This document shows, one piece after another, positions 22,551-33,166 of a stretch of 64,000 nucleotides of DNA. A model generated the notes under the pieces. That model was not told where the DNA came from. It saw only the letters and a list, made by a program, of their open reading frames with translations, and did no database searches. Origin of the DNA: Symbiodinium natans (taxonomy: Eukaryota > Sar > Dinophyceae > Suessiales > Symbiodiniaceae); the NCBI GenBank assembly GCA_905221605.1, contig CAJNDS010001112.1:559972-623971 (forward strand), written 5' to 3'. Numbering within the stretch: position 1 is the stretch's first letter; the number at the start of each line of letters is the position of its first letter. A program made the position numbers and the translations under genes.

Positions 22551-22785
22551 TTCCCAGAGAGCCCAATGCCTCGTATCATATATGGACCCTTCATATGATT
22601 TAAGGTCTATTCCTTACTTAAGGGGTATACCTTAACATCATATAGGGACCCTTAACATGATTTAAGGAATATTCCTTACTTAAGTGATATACCTTAAAAT
22701 CAGATATACCTTAAAATCATATAGGGACCCTTCACATGATTTAAGGTATGTTCCTAAAAAACAAAGGATTTTGGGCTCTCTGGGC
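22551..22785 (+). mobile_element. MITE-like family A, tandem/compound copy
   Basis: Starts TTCCCAGAGAGCCCAATG and ends GGGCTCTCTGGGCA. Between the ends the core (ACCTTAAAATCATATAGGGA, then GATTTAAGGTATATTCC) is repeated about three times. This is a 235-base concatenated palindrome. Confidence 0.7.
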
Positions 22786-23109
22786 AGGCAGAAATACAGG
22801 CCTCACCCTGAACCCTAAACCCTAAACCCCAAACAAAGGGATATTGGGCTGTTCGAGGCTGCCCGAGGCTCGAAGCAGTCGTGGACTTCTGCCACGTCCA
22901 CATCCGAGGGCTTCACGCCGGCGGCCGCCAGCATACGTGAGACCACCTAGGGTTTAGGCTTCAGGGTTTTGGTTTAGGGTTTAGGGTTTCGATTCTCCTT
23001 GGGTTCTTAGGGGGACCGCGGTGCTTTGTATGGGGTTTAGGGTTAATCGTATGGTCCCTTGGAGTGGGGTTGAGGATCTAAGACGGAGGAGATTCACCTT
23101 GGGACCTTC

Positions 23110-23207
23110 GTTGCTGAGTTCATAGGCCCCCGAAAAAGTGTACACTTTCAGTTCTGTAGGGGATCATAGTATCCCAAAAAGTGTAAAGTGTGCTCACTCA
23201 GCTACTA
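23110..23207 (+). mobile_element. MITE-like family D, copy 2
   Basis: GTTGCTGAGTTCATAGGCCC to GCTCACTCAGCTACTAAGG, with internal AAAGTGTACACTTT and GATCATAGTATCCC hairpin arms. Confidence 0.7.
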
Positions 23208-23437
23208 AGGGACTCTACTCGGAGGAGTCTGCGAGTTTTGGGATGCTGCCACTTCTTTTTAGGGGTGCGTTGTCAGGCGGACAGTTCTCTAGTTTGTTTA
23301 GCTACAAGGCTCCTTCTTCTACGATTTCTTTAAGTATTAAGAACCCCAAAAAAGAATCTTATACTACCCTTTATCTTGAAAAGAAGAAGATTTATTTGAT
23401 TTCCGGCCTATGCCAAGCAACTCTCGGCTTCCTTCTG
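23208..23437 (+). other. Block between two MITEs, one long open frame
   Basis: Plus frame reading ESASFGMLPLLFRGALSGGQ then FSSLFSYKAPSSTISLSI, flanked on both sides by palindromic elements. If D2 and E2 act as introns this would be an exon, but neither junction is convincing. Confidence 0.3.
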
Positions 23438-23537
23438 CTTACTTCTCCAATAACCAAAGGAAAAAAGGCTAAGCTTTATTATTCCTACTAAATAAGGAAA
23501 CCCAAAAAGTTTAAAGTGCAACTATTGGCTGAGTAAG
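23438..23537 (+). mobile_element. MITE-like family E, copy 2
   Basis: CTTACTTCTCCAATAACC to CAACTATTGGCTGAGTAAG. The interior TTATTATTCCTACTAAATAA is conserved with other copies. Confidence 0.75.
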
Positions 23538-24097
23538 TATAAGGGTGGTTTGCTTGTGGTACATACTTGTGTTTAGGGTTTAGGGTTTAGGGTTTAGGGT
23601 TTAGGGGGGGGGGGGGGAGCTTGGAGCTGGGGGTGGCTCTTTAGTGATTCCGCCGCTTTTGCAAGAGACCAGGATTCTGTCGAATGCCGTTGATGATGTC
23701 CTTTTGGGTTTAGAGATCAGGGTTCAGGGTTTAGGGTTCAGGGTTGAAGGTTAGGGTCCCAACTGGCTGAGGGTCCCAAGTGATTTTGAGTAGCTCAAAA
23801 AGTTAAGCTGGAGACTAGACATTGCAGTAGCCAAAGGAGGCGCGACCCAAACTCGGGGCAATTGTTCACCCCTCATCTAAGCCCGATAGGTAGAAAGGAC
23901 TTTCAATCTTTATTCGGGCTTAGTGCCTGGGGTGGGTTGAGGGTTTAGGGTCTGGGGTTTAGGGTTTAGGGTTTAGGGTTGAGGGTTTAGGAGGATTCAG
24001 GAGGCCGATTGCTGGGTGCAGAAGAGCATCAGCTTTTGTGGTGTCCATGACGGCTAAGTCAGCAGGGTCGGACCACAGATCCCCTTGATCACAGGGT

Positions 24098-24275
24098 TCC
24101 GAGGTTTCATAGGGTCTAGGGTTTAGGGTTTAGGGCTTAGGGTTTAGGATTTAGGGCTAGGGTTTAGGGTTTAGGGTTTAGGGTTTAGGGTTTAGGGTTT
24201 AGGGTTTAGGGTTTAGGGTTTAGGGTTTAGGGTTTAGGGTTTAGGGTTTAGGGTTTAGGGTTCCGAGGTTTCAGG
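24098..24275 (+). repeat. (TTTAGGG)20 array flanked by direct repeats
   Basis: GGGTTCCGAGGTTTCA occurs immediately left (24098) and immediately right (24260) of the array, as if the array was inserted with target duplication or templated from it. Confidence 0.75.
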
Positions 24276-24349
24276 GATTCTTGTTTGCCACACTTCGGGT
24301 CCAGGAGGTTTGGAAGTTTGGAGGCGCTGCAAGCCGAGGACCTGGGCTT

Positions 24350-24395
24350 TAGGGTTTAGGGTTTAGGGTTTAGGGTTTAGGGTTTAGGGTTTAGG
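24350..24395 (+). repeat. (TTTAGGG)6 array
   Basis: Six units. Downstream bases include a short GC-rich block without an assignable frame. Confidence 0.85.
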
Positions 24396-24799
24396 GGATT
24401 TTTGTTTGAGCGCTCTTGGGATAGTCCAGGGCAAGAACGCGAAGCTGGCAGTCTTCCTGCGGTTTAGGGTTTAGGGACCGGATTCTTTGCGGCCTTCGCA
24501 GGTGCCAGGAAAAGCGCAAGTCAAGCTTCCTACGCGGTGACGCAGCACGAACCTCAGACTTCATGCTCAAAAACTAAACCCTGAACCCTGATCCTAAACC
24601 ATAAAACCTAAACCCTAAACCCTAAACGGGTACCCTGAAACCTAAGCCCTGAACCTCATGTGCGCTCTTACGAAAAAGCCTGCCCGGGGGGCACCTGCTC
24701 CGTAATCTGTCGCCACAATCTCTACGGCCTGGTGCTTGCTGAGGCCGCACTTCTGCAGACCCTGGCGACAAGAGCAAGTGCTTGGAGGTTCTCATGTGT

Positions 24800-25300
24800 A
24801 CTTAAAAAATAGGGATATACGTATCCTAAGTAGGGTTCTAAGACTAGTTACCATGTACTTGTAACCCTACTTATAAGTACCCAACATTAGGGGTACCAAT
24901 TTGGGCCCCTTCTCACAAGGGAATCCTACTCTTGGCTGCACTTAGGAGGGTAGTAAAAAATTCAACTTTTAGCTGCCTTAGTAAGAAACCCACTAAAACC
25001 AAAAAAGGCTAAGGATCTAAAGTTACAGTAAAGCACCACAAAGTACTGTTTGGGGGTCTATTTTATAGGTCCCCGATTTTCGCAAACCCCCATCTTGAGA
25101 ATTGCCCATGTGCAGCCTGCCATGTGGTTCGATAGTTTAGGGTGTAGGGTTTAGGGTTTAGGGTTTAGGGTTTAGGGTTGCCAGAATCAGGGAGCTGATG
25201 TCCGCCCCGACTCTATACTAGGAGGTTCAAGGGTAGTTCTAAGTCCATGGGTAGTTATAAGTAGGGTTGTAAGTATCCAAAATAGGGTTGTACGTGTAGT
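24800..25300. other. Mixed element-rich block (families H and F)
   Basis: Family H sequence (AAGTAGGGTTCTAA, CCCTACTTATAAGTACCCA) at 24820-24880, a family F-related piece (GGGAATCCTACTCTTGG) at 24915, and a second family H-like piece at 25225-25290. No gene seen. Confidence 0.5.
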
Positions 25301-25469
25301 TGCCATACTTTTTTCCCGATCCTAACAATCCTACGTGACTTGCAAAAACCGCTTTGAACATCCAACCTTCAAACTTTTAGACCGGGCATTAGAATGACAT
25401 GTTTGAACTAGTGCTCATTTAGCGCGCACGTGTCTTCAAAAATCTTGGGGCCCATCATGTTCGGCTTCG

Positions 25470-25553
25470 GGTTTAGGGTTTAGGGTTTAGGGTTTAGGGT
25501 TTAGGGTTTAGGGTTGAGGGTTGAGGGTTGAGGGTTGAGGGTTTAGGGTTTAG
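25470..25553 (+). repeat. TTTAGGG/TTGAGGG array
   Basis: Seven TTTAGGG, four TTGAGGG and two TTTAGGG units, a clean block of one variant. Confidence 0.85.
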
Positions 25554-25662
25554 GTACTCGCACCTCCTCTGAAACGAAGATCGCAGCGGCACCTTGCCAG
25601 GGCCCACATTGTCCACATGCTGCAGCCGCTGCAAGTCCCACTGCAACAAGACTTGCACTTCA

Positions 25663-25814
25663 CCAGATCTTCCAAAAACCTCTTAATTATGGAATATACC
25701 CCAACTCATAATAATGATATTCAGTAGTATATATTAAAAACTGGTGTATATTATATTCAGTATATATTAAAAATGGGTGTATATTCCCCTACTCAGGGGT
25801 TTTGGAAGATCCGG
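25663..25814 (+). mobile_element. MITE-like family B, copy 2
   Basis: CCAGATCTTCCAAAAACC to GGTTTTGGAAGATCCGG. The interior carries a duplicated GTATATATTAAAAA segment. Confidence 0.7.
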
Positions 25815-26192
25815 GTTCACGCCCAGGCACCTCCATCGGAGACTTGCGAGCAGTGCGTCGCCCGCACAAAAGGCCTCTAAGGATGGAGTAGTCGTGAGAA
25901 GTCTCGATTAAGTACCATGTGATAGTACTATCTCTTAGTGTAGTGATACATTATTACAGTTTCTCATGATATACTGCTATTATCTTACAACGACTCGCAA
26001 CCGCATGGCCCAAAATGCCAAGCTTTAGGGTTTAAGGTTTCTTTTGGTGGCCCTTCTGAACCTGGAAGCTGCTTCATGCCAGGACTGAGGGCCGCGCCAG
26101 CCGCTAGTCACCAGAGACCAGCAGACCGCAAACCGAAGAAAACACTAAGAGTCCTCATGCTCGGCAGGATGGTCTTTTGGTGGCCCTAAACC

Positions 26193-26990
26193 CTAAACCC
26201 TAAACCCTAAACCCTAAACCCTAAACCCTTTTTTATCGCGGACCTCTGAAGCCTGTCCGGATCCCTTAACCCTAAACCCTAAACCCTAAACCCTAAACCC
26301 TAAACCCTGAACCCGGGCACAAAAAAGCAGCCCAAGCAGCTTGAGGTCTTCATTTTTGAGGAACTCGGGGCCCGCCACCGCTTTCTCCATGGGCAGCTGC
26401 ACCTTTTCAAAGTGTAGGAGGCGACGTTGGTTCTTTTCTGAGGTTTAAGGGTTTTCGGTTTTAGGGGGGGTTGAGGGGGGGGGGGGGTGTAGACTGATAT
26501 AAACCCTTCCATACGGCCTTCTATACCCCCTTCTATCAACCTTTATACTCCTGATAGCCCCTAGGACCCTTACGAACCCTGATAAACCCTGAGGCCTGAA
26601 CCCTAAACCCTAAATTTGTAAATCCTTATGAACCCTTAAAACTCTTCTGGACCTTCAAACTCCCGTCTCAGGCCTCGGCCTCGTCTTACGGGTTCAAAAT
26701 GGCAAGATGGGTTTAGGGTTAAGGGTTTAGGGTGTAGGGTTTAGGGTTTAGGGTTGAGGGCAAGTTTAGGGCTTAGGGTTCAGGGGGCCCATTCCTGAAG
26801 ATATTCTTTGCAGAATACCACTGGGACCCGAAACCCTGCAAGCCCTAAACCCCCTAAGCCCCGAAACCCTCAACCCTGGAGCCCGGCTTACATGAAGGTT
26901 TATACCAGGGTGGACGGATTTATATACGGGTTTAACCCTAAACCCTAAACCCTAAACCCTAAACCCTAAACCCTAAACCCTAAACCCTAA
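26193..26990 (-). repeat. Series of CCCTAAA arrays in a low-gene block
   Basis: Arrays at 26193-26228, 26270-26310 and 26937-26990, with degenerate repeats and a G12 run (26477) between. No supported exon. Confidence 0.7.
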
Positions 26991-27659
26991 AAAGAGTTCG
27001 CACTCTGCCAGCCAGGAGCCGTGTGCATGTGCGCCAAAGGATTCTTGTTTCCTCAGGTGCGAAAAGCAAGGGACTCAAGAAGGGACCCTTATAAGGATTT
27101 AGGGCTTTTGTTTTGGCATCCGACTCAGCGGGGTTACTAAGTGGGTCTCGGAGAACTGGATTTAGGGTTTAGGGGTTCTTTGGGGGCTACTTAGGTATAT
27201 AGGGACTATGCAAGGTGCATATTTAGGGGTGATATCGGGGAATAAGATTCAGGGTCTCTTCTGGGGGTCCCTCCTCTTCCCCCTTCAGAAAAGCGACGTA
27301 CATGAGGGACTAAGTCCAACTCCCCAGTCCCATGGCCTCTGAACCCAAGCATTCATGTTGGTTTAGATTTTGGGCCTCAGTTCCAAAGCATTCCGCTCAG
27401 GGTCTCTGCATTGGGGTTGAAGCTGTGGGGATTCTCAATGTGAGGCTTTTCGTGGGATATTCCTTCCCAAACGGCTCCTAGAAGAAATGCCACGGTCATC
27501 ACGTGCAGATAAATGCAGATAAAGTGCAGCACAGAACCCTAAACCCTAAACCCTAAACAATAAAGCCCACAATCAAACGCCCCAAATGCAACCAGGCATC
27601 CATTGGAGTAGGCCTTCACGCCCACGGCGGCCAAGTCGGCCATCTTGACGTCCTAGGCT

Positions 27660-27785
27660 GCGTGCAGATTCGGCTGGCTTAGGGTTTAGGGTTTGGGGTT
27701 TAGGGTTTGGGGTTTAGGGTTTAGGGTTTGGGGTTTGGGGTTTAGGATTTACGGTTTAGGGTTAGGGTTTAGGGTTTAGGGACTT
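27660..27785 (+). repeat. TTTAGGG/TTTGGGG array
   Basis: Interleaved TTTAGGG and TTTGGGG units, about 16 in total. Confidence 0.85.
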
Positions 27786-27835
27786 CCTTGACAGAAGGCT
27801 CGTAGTCCTACTCCACGGGATGGTCCTCTATGCAT

Positions 27836-27948
27836 ATACCTCAAGGGATTACTACAGGCCCTAAACCCTAAACCCTAAACCCCAAATGGGAATTGTAATC
27901 CCTCTTGAGGACTGGTAGTGTAAGGAGGAACATCCCAATGCACACTCA
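27836..27948 (+). mobile_element. MITE-like family C, copy split by a telomere-like array
   Basis: CCTCAAGGGATTACTACAGG on the left is complementary to TTGTAATCCCTCTTGAGG on the right. (CCCTAAA)3 sits at the hairpin tip. The right arm continues to GGAGGAACATCCCAA, the family C terminus. Confidence 0.55.
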
Positions 27949-27985
27949 GGTCCCGACACACCTAAGTAGCCCCCATCGCCCTTAG

Positions 27986-28560
27986 GGGCGCTCCGTCAGC
28001 TCTTTAAGATGATCAAACCACCCCAGGTCATCACTTGAAAAGTTCCCCCTGATACTAACAGCCCATTATATACTAACAGTCCTGAATAGGAATTCTACTA
28101 GGGGTACTATAATCCCCATTAAGGGGATTATAGTACCCCTAGTAGAATTCCTATTCAGGACTGCTAGTATAAAGGGGGCACATCCCAGGTCATAACCCTC
28201 ACAGCTCAAGGCAAAGAGAATTGGGGTGAGCGGCAGGATACTTCTCCAAGTAAGCCTTGGCCCTTCGGGCAAAGAGTGCAGGGAAGGTGAAGTCGTCTAT
28301 ACCTGGGAAAGCATCTTGCGAGACTCTGCTGCACTTAGGGCCGCGGAAGTTATATACAACGACACCCTTTCAGTAGCAGAGACCAGAGCCGAGCTATGCC
28401 GTGGATTTCGACTTCGCGGACTCCAATCTAAAACAGATGGAGACATGGACGTCCTACGAAATGAGAGCGGGTTGCAGCCGTTTCCTTCTTTGTGCGGTGA
28501 GCAGGCTTATATTGACGAAGTGGTATTTGCCGTCTTCGCAACCACTCTGACGCCCTACTG
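27986..28560 (+). CDS. Candidate multi-exon gene fragment containing an introner
   Basis: Plus strand. After CATCGCCCTTAG the frame reads ALRQLFKMIKPPQ (27986-28026), is interrupted by a 162-base family C palindrome with GT-AG ends, and resumes in phase at 28189 as VITLTAQGKENWGERQDT. Further downstream are natural-looking frames GEVVYTWESILRDSAALRAA (about 28290-28350) and, in another frame, SYAVDFDFADSNLKQMETWT with SYEMRAGCSRFLLCA up to a GCG|GTGAGC donor (28390-28498). The frame changes between these pieces mean extra introns or indels that I cannot place. No family recognised. Confidence 0.4.
28027..28188 (+). mobile_element. MITE-like family C, copy 2, forming a putative intron
   Basis: A near-perfect hairpin: TACTAACAGTCCTGAATAGG and onward is complementary to the right half up to CCTATTCAGGACTGCTAGTA. 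CCCAGGTCAT occurs at both ends. Donor AG|GTCATC and acceptor CCCAG|GTCATAA give a GT-AG intron whose excision keeps frame. Confidence 0.6.
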
Positions 28561-28692
28561 ACCTCTGGAAACTCGAATCGTGAGCACCCACACGATCCTC
28601 GCAGTAGCAGCATATCCAGCCGAAGCAAGCCACAGCCCTTCGTTTGAAAACCTCGGGTGGGTGACCCTTAAACCATCTTAACCCCCACCCTC

Positions 28693-29133
28693 CCTAAACC
28701 CTAAACCCTAAACCCTAAACCCTAAACCCTAAACCCTAAACCCTGAACCCTGAACCCTCAACCCTCAACCCTGAACCCTGAACCCTGAACCCTGAACCCT
28801 GAACCCTGAATCCTGAACCCTTTTGCAGCAGGCTTGCAGAACGTCCTCGCCTGGATGGAGCCGTCACCCCAACATCTCGTGGAACCCTAAACCCTAAACC
28901 CTAAACCCTAAGCCCTAAACCCTGAACCCTGAACCCTAAACCCTAAACCCTAAACCCTACCCTTTATCCAAGCCCCATTTTCCGGGCCTGACTGGCGCTT
29001 GAAGTCAGCAGCCCTGGCCAGGTAGGTTCCCCCAGTCCGGGAGTCGGCCTTCGGCTTTCGAAGCTCCCTAAACCCTAAAACCCTAAAACCCTAAACCCTA
29101 AACCCTAAACCCTAAACCCTAAACCCTAAACCC
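28693..29133 (-). repeat. Three CCCTAAA/CCCTGAA arrays
   Basis: 28693-28815 (CCCTAAA then CCCTGAA block), 28884-28960 and 29070-29133. Between the first two is a 60-base block after CCCTTTTGCAG, a plausible acceptor on plus. Confidence 0.85.
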
Positions 29134-29180
29134 AGACTCTGCATGTCAGTTGGCTCTGAGACGTGGCAGACCTCATACGA
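29133..29180 (-). repeat. Duplicated exon-like segment, copy 2
   Basis: Second copy of the 21912 segment. It is embedded in a minus frame reading SYEVCHVSEPTDMQSLG that then runs into the telomere-like array as LGFRV-stop. Confidence 0.7.
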
Positions 29181-29604
29181 AACCTTAAACCCTAAACCCT
29201 CTCTCTCTTGCCCTCTCTCTCTTGCCTCTCTCTCTATTGCCCTCTCTGCGCTGCTGAGGGACTTTTCATGCGAAACCCTGAACCCCAAACCCCTAAGAAG
29301 CCCCAAGAAGAAGTTTGGGGCCTTCTCACATGCTGCCTGACTCGTGTCATGCCATGCACACCAAGGTGCTTGGGAAGAGTGATAACAGAGGTGCATCTCC
29401 AAACTGGCAGTTTAGGGTGTAGGGTTTCGGGTCTGTTTGACAACAAGGTATGTCGAAGCCCTCATCGCTCGTCAGATGCGTCAAAGACAGGCCTAAACCC
29501 AACCCTAAACCCGTTTTGAGAATCCCGGGGTGCCCCACAAAGAGTGCCCTGTTCTCAGATACTCCCTACCTTACTACCGTGCCCTAAATTTGTCCAAGTT
29601 TTGC

Positions 29605-29660
29605 CCATGTATATATCTATATACACACAGATATATATATATATATATATATATGTATGA
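29605..29660 (+). repeat. (TA)n microsatellite
   Basis: TATATATATATATATATATA with flanking TATATCTATATACACACAG. Confidence 0.85.
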
Positions 29661-29814
29661 CACGTTTAATGGCCCTAAGCCCTAAACCTGATATTTATCT
29701 TACTTTCTCTCAGGCTTCACCCTTTCGCGGGGGCCTCTGTCTGAACCTCCACCCCCACGGCCAAGACGACGTCGTCCCCCGCGCAGACTGCGCCTCGGCT
29801 TGCCCACGATTAGG

Positions 29815-29960
29815 GGTTTAGGGGGTTTAGGGGGTTAGGGGTTTAGGGGATCAGGGGTTTAGGGGTTTAGGTTTTAGGGAACCAGGGATTTAGGATTTAG
29901 ATTTTCGGGTTTAGGGATTTTGGGTGGTTTCGGGTTTAGGGTTTGCTTGGGGGTTTAGGG
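29815..29960 (+). repeat. GGTTTAGGG-like degenerate array
   Basis: 8-9 base variants (GGGGTTTAG) rather than clean heptamers. Confidence 0.75.
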
Positions 29961-29967
29961 TTTGCTT

Positions 29968-30068
29968 GGAGGTTCCTGGGCACTTACAAGTAGGGTTTTA
30001 AGCGCCCTAAGAAAATTTATAGCCATAGCTACCCTACTTATAAGTACCCATGAACCTCCAAGTAAGGG
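29968..30068 (+). mobile_element. MITE-like family H, copy
   Basis: GGAGGTTCCTGGGCACTTAC to AAGTACCCATGAACCTCC, inverted termini of about 17 bases, with AAGTAGGGTTTTAA and CCCTACTTATAAG arms inside. Confidence 0.65.
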
Positions 30069-30248
30069 TTGAAGGGTTGAGGGTTTAAAGGTTAAGGGTT
30101 CAAGGGTTGAAGGGTTAAGAGTTGAAAGGTTTAGGGCTGAAAAAAGGTTAGGGTTTAGCGACTTTCTCAGGATGGGCGAACAGCACTTGTATCCACAAGC
30201 CAAAGCACCGCCCTAGAGCAAAGCCTCAAAGCCTGTTTAAGGGATACT

Positions 30249-30344
30249 TACTTGCTGAATTCATAAGCCCCCGAAACGTGTAAACTTTCTGTTCTAGAGG
30301 GGATTAGAGTATCCCAAAAAGTGTAAAGTGTGCTCACTCAGCCA
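30249..30344 (+). mobile_element. MITE-like family D, copy 3
   Basis: TACTTGCTGAATTCATAAGC to GCTCACTCAGCCACAAAGG. The final CTCAGCCACAAAGGATA is repeated directly downstream, a possible target duplication or slippage. Confidence 0.65.
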
Positions 30345-30564
30345 CAAAGGATACTCAGCCACAAAGGATAAAGGACCAAGTTTCTCTTTATCATTATCTT
30401 CTTTTCTTCTCTAACCCTACGCCTAAAGGACGCAGCCAGGGTCTGGTTAGGATATATTTGGTTTAGGGTTTAGGGATTGGGGATTCGGGTTTAGGAGCCC
30501 TAAATCCCCCCAAAACCCTAAGAAGCCCAAGGCACGCACCGCTTCTGCACAGGCGAGGCCTGAA

Positions 30565-30640
30565 GACATTAGGGTCTAGGGTTTAGGGTTTAGGGTTTGG
30601 GTTTAGGGTTTAGGGTTTAGGGTTTAGGGTTTAGGGTTTA
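30565..30640 (+). repeat. TTTAGGG array
   Basis: About ten units beside GACATTAGGG. Confidence 0.85.
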
Positions 30641-31089
30641 AGGCCGCGGTGACACTCGAGCTCAAGTTCAGGGTCTTGTGTACTTAGGGGCTTGTGGTTT
30701 CGGGTTTAGGGTTTAAGGGTCTTATCTACTTGCTGGCGCCTCGTTTCAAAGGAGTTGCATTACAGCTTTGGTAAGATCCCTTGAGGCAAGCTGAGCTCAA
30801 ACCTCTCGCACCCGGATGAAACGGCCGCTCCCCCGACATCGTGCATGCGAACAGCCTCCATCTCAAAGCCCATGTGGTGACCCTAAACCCTAAACCCTAA
30901 AACCGATTTTTTTCATCCGAGCAGAGGCAAGGACTTCCGACGCCCGGTCCGCGCGAAAGAAACCCGAAACTCTGCATACGCACCTCTTCTTCGACACAGA
31001 AAAACATCGGACCCTGACCTAGCCGACCAAGCCGACCTGGCCTCCGGAGGCACAGGCAGCCTGTCAAAGAAAGGGCTTGAGGGTTTAGG

Positions 31090-31191
31090 TTGGGATGTTC
31101 CCCTTTTACTAACAGTCCTTAATGGGGATACTAGTCGGGGGCACGAGAATCCCTACTACGGACTGTTAGGGAAGAGGGGGAACATTTCAAG
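31090..31191 (+). mobile_element. MITE-like family C, copy 3
   Basis: TTGGGATGTTCCCCTTTTAC to GGGGGAACATTTCAA, with AACAGTCCTTAATGGGGA and its complement as arms. Confidence 0.7.
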
Positions 31192-31430
31192 GTTTGGGTC
31201 TTGAGGTGAGGACTCACACTGGGGCCATGACGGGAGGGTTGTGGGGTCCGTGTTGTCATTAAAGGATCGTGTGATTCATTCGTGGCTTCTTAAGCGTCCC
31301 GTTCTCAATGTACATCCCGCAGTACCCAAAACACTTTTTACAGCAAGCCTCGGATCACAGCAGTACCCAAAATCCTAAAACCCTAAACCCTAATCCCCCA
31401 AAAAATTGAAGAAGGGCCTACCCTGGGTCC

Positions 31431-31654
31431 GACCCAGAGAGCCCTTTATACCGCTTAATTAAGGAACATACCTTAAAACATATTAAGGATCCTTCATGTG
31501 ATTTTAAGGCACATTCCTTGCTTCGGGGGTACTCTAGTTCACGGTTGGGACCATATTGATAATTCAAATTTCGATTCCTTATTGAGTTTAAGTACCCTCA
31601 AACATGTAAAATGGTACCCCACTATGACAAAGTATTATTGAGCTCTCTGAGTAG
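31431..31654 (+). mobile_element. MITE-like family A, copy 3, with nested family G
   Basis: GACCCAGAGAGCCC to GAGCTCTCTGAGTA outer ends. The family A left arm is followed by a complete family G element (31536-31632), so A was present before G inserted. Confidence 0.65.
31536..31632 (+). mobile_element. MITE-like family G, copy 1, nested
   Basis: AGTTCACGGTTGGGACC to TACCCCACTATGACAAAG. The internal GAGTTTAAGTACCCTCAAA segment is conserved in copies at 56374 and 58628. A partial copy lies at 32268-32324. Confidence 0.65.
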
Positions 31655-31829
31655 CCAGGCAATACGGCCTCACCCTACACCCTACACCCTAAACCCTAAA
31701 CTCTAAACCCTAAACCCCAAACAAAAAGGGAAGAAGACCTCTACGCGCATGGAGGGCCGGTGCAGCAGCGCCGGGTGCGCAGCTGCGACGGCCGCTCCCA
31801 GGTGGCCCTGACTGTTGAAGAGCTCACCT

Positions 31830-31935
31830 GGGGTTTAGGGGTTAGGGGTTTAGGGTTTGGGGTTTAGGGTTTGGGGTTTAGGGTTAGGAGTTTAGGGTTT
31901 AGCGTTTAGGGTTTAGGGGTTTGGGGTTAATCAGG
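31830..31935 (+). repeat. TTTAGGG/TTTGGGG array
   Basis: About 14 mixed units. Confidence 0.85.
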
Positions 31936-32734
31936 TTGATTTGGGTTCACCCCCAACCCCTACCCAACACTGCAATTGTCCCATCATGGTCATCAAGTTC
32001 TCTTGGTCATGGGTGCGTCTTTGAGGTGTTGGAGGCAACCAAATTGGCCCATAATTACTTGGCTTCTAAAGGGGTCTAGAGAGCTAAGCCCTAAACCCTG
32101 AACCCTAAACCTTAAAAGCGGCGCGTAGGGGTTCGCATGGATAGAGATCGGGGCTTGGGGGTCCGTGAGGGATTGGCATGGTCCTTTAGTACAAAACGCC
32201 TCAAACAAGCGCCCCTTCAACCCTGAACCATTTCCCCGCCCTCCGCCCCCAGAGCCTTGAGTTTCGGTTTAAGTGCAGTACCCTTGAAAATGTAAAATGT
32301 TACCCCACTATCACAAAGAGAGGGGAAGCCTCGTTTCTTGCGAAACCAGCTTTGGAGTGCTCCGGAATCCGGAACTCAATCTTTCATTAAGGAATATACC
32401 TTAATCTTAGCTTTGGAGTAGATCCTGGAAAAAAAAGTATATACTTTTTAGGTATAAGTAGCTATAATAGGAACCCAGAACAAAAAACAAGTATTAAAGT
32501 ACAGTACTCCAAGACCCAGTAATTCGTATTAAGGATCCCTATCTGTAATTTGAGGAATATTCCTTCATTGAGGGGGATTGGGTACTTCGGAACTCCAGCC
32601 GACCCTAAAACCTAAACCCTTCAAACCCTAAACCCTACATCTCCAGCGTGCAAGTCCGGAGCCCCCACCTGGCCTGCAAAATTTCCAACCTCAGCTGCGG
32701 GAGATGAAGATGAGGAGAGCGAGGCCCGTGAGTC

Positions 32735-32990
32735 TTCGGGTTGAGGGTTTTAGGGTCTTGGGGCTTTAGGGTTTAGGGTTTTAGGGTTTCAGGGTTTTGG
32801 GGTTTTAGGGTTTTAGGGTTTTGGGGTTTTGGGGTTTTGAGGTTTTAGGGTTTTGGGGTTTTGGGGTCTTGGGGGTTTTGGGGTTTTGGGGTTTTGGGGT
32901 TTTGGGGTTTAGCGATACGGGTTTTGGGGTTTTGGGGTCTTGGGGTCTTGGGGGTTTTGGGGTTTTGGGGTTTAACTTCCCCTAAGCCCT
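32735..32990 (+). repeat. Octamer arrays TTTTAGGG and TTTTGGGG
   Basis: About 28 units of 8 bases, mostly TTTTGGGG with TTTTAGGG and TCTTGGGG variants. These match the telomere motifs of other protist groups rather than the heptamer elsewhere in the window. Confidence 0.9.
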
Positions 32991-33166
32991 ATGAAGCCTA
33001 AACTCCGTGACCCGAAGTTCCGCATAAAGCTAAAAAAACACTCTTGAAGCCTAGACCCCATGTGCAGACTTCCCCTAAAGGTCCGTCCATATGCCGAGAA
33101 CTACGGGAGCTGGTTCTGTTTTTAGGGTTTGAGTCTCAGGGTTTAGCGCCCCTGTAAGGCACACTT

